A DNA stretch of 5,949 nt from Acidobacteriaceae bacterium. GTDB lineage: Bacteria > Acidobacteriota > Terriglobia > Terriglobales > Acidobacteriaceae. The notes below the pieces were generated by a model that was not told the origin of the DNA, did not search any database, and saw nothing but the letters and a program-made list of their open reading frames with translations. Shown here in pieces: positions 5,585 through 5,949 of this stretch; the first letter of the stretch is position 1; each line of letters opens with the position of its first letter. Location of the stretch: assembly GCA_003140655.1 (NCBI GenBank), contig PLKR01000258.1, forward strand, positions 6,283-12,231, in the 5' to 3' direction. Position numbers and translations under genes: made by a program.

Positions 5585-5949
5585 TCAGATGAACATCTCG
5601 TCCTGCGGCACCGGCCGCCGCGCTTCGCGGCTGCCGCCGTTTCTGCGGCCGCGGTTACCCAGCAGGAACTCGATGCCCGCCGTCACGCCCTGAATCAGGC
5701 CGGCGAATTGGCGTACGGGCGAGACCACGGTGTTGTGCACTATGTCGGAAGTCTCTTCCACCCGGTCGAGCGTGCGGCTGAGCAATTCGTCGGCGCGAAT
5801 GACCTGCAGGCGTGCGCGATCCACCACGTCATTCACCGTGGCATCCATGCGTTCCACCTGGGAGCGCACCGAGTGCGTTGTTTCCGTCAGGTTCTCGGCG
5901 ATCACCGTGAGCTTGGGGCGAAGCTCGGTCAGTATTGCCTGCGCCGTCT
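5585..5949 (-). CDS. DUF948-like coiled-coil protein, C-terminal part
   Basis: The frame is open to the right edge, so the true start lies outside the window; 120 complete codons are visible. An internal GTG at 5905 should not be taken as the start, because the upstream codons (AILTELRPKLTVIAEN) continue the same pattern. The segment from about visible residue 8 to 75 is amphipathic, with repeated hydrophobic spacing (LTETTHSVRSQVERMDATVNDVV, LLSRTLDRVEETSDIVHNTV), suggesting a long alpha-helical coiled coil. It ends in PVRQFAGLIQGVTAGIEFLLG and a basic tail, RGRRNGGSREARRPVP. DUF948 proteins usually have an N-terminal membrane helix followed by such a coiled coil, but that part cannot be seen here. 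The family's function is unknown; a cell-envelope or stress role is only a guess. Confidence 0.75.
   Translation of the reverse strand, partial: TAQAILTELRPKLTVIAENLTETTHSVRSQVERMDATVNDVVDRARLQVIRADELLSRTLDRVEETSDIVHNTVVSPVRQFAGLIQGVTAGIEFLLGNRGRRNGGSREARRPVPQDEMFI

Overview
The window is a moderately GC-rich bacterial chromosome segment with dense housekeeping gene content. It shows no mobile element, no RNA gene that I can recognise and no CRISPR array. The combination of an exported S46-family peptidase, a short-form citrate synthase, a NifS-like desulfurase directly abutting mnmA, and small conserved proteins of a kind I associate with Acidobacteriota suggests a Terriglobia-like acidobacterium. 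That placement is from memory of the families, not from a search.

Layout, left to right. Bases 1-674 (minus) hold the N-terminal part of a secreted peptidase S46 (DPP7/DPP11-like), with its signal peptide and catalytic His. Bases 675-966 are a divergent intergenic region. It carries a near-consensus promoter for the peptidase gene, a weaker promoter candidate for the rightward gene, a GC-rich hairpin and a short direct repeat. Bases 967-2109 (plus) encode citrate synthase. A 145-base gap with a small hairpin follows. Bases 2255-3421 and 3423-4535 (plus) encode a NifS/IscS-type cysteine desulfurase and the tRNA 2-thiouridylase MnmA, with one base between them.

From 4541 to the right edge everything reads leftward: a small FUSC-type membrane protein, a cysteine-rich protein of unknown function, and the C-terminal part of a coiled-coil protein resembling DUF948 proteins. 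These three may be co-transcribed. They meet mnmA tail to tail with only five bases between the stop codons.

Functionally the clearest unit is desulfurase plus MnmA. The desulfurase takes sulfur from L-cysteine as a persulfide, and MnmA installs it as 2-thiouridine at position 34 of certain tRNAs. The MnmA has a Cys-x-x-Cys plus distal Cys arrangement where E. coli MnmA has Asp-x-x-Cys plus Cys, which bears on whether it uses an iron-sulfur cluster. The most poorly understood gene is the cysteine-rich protein at 5074-5520. I found no convincing undescribed multi-gene system; most of the window is recognisable core metabolism.
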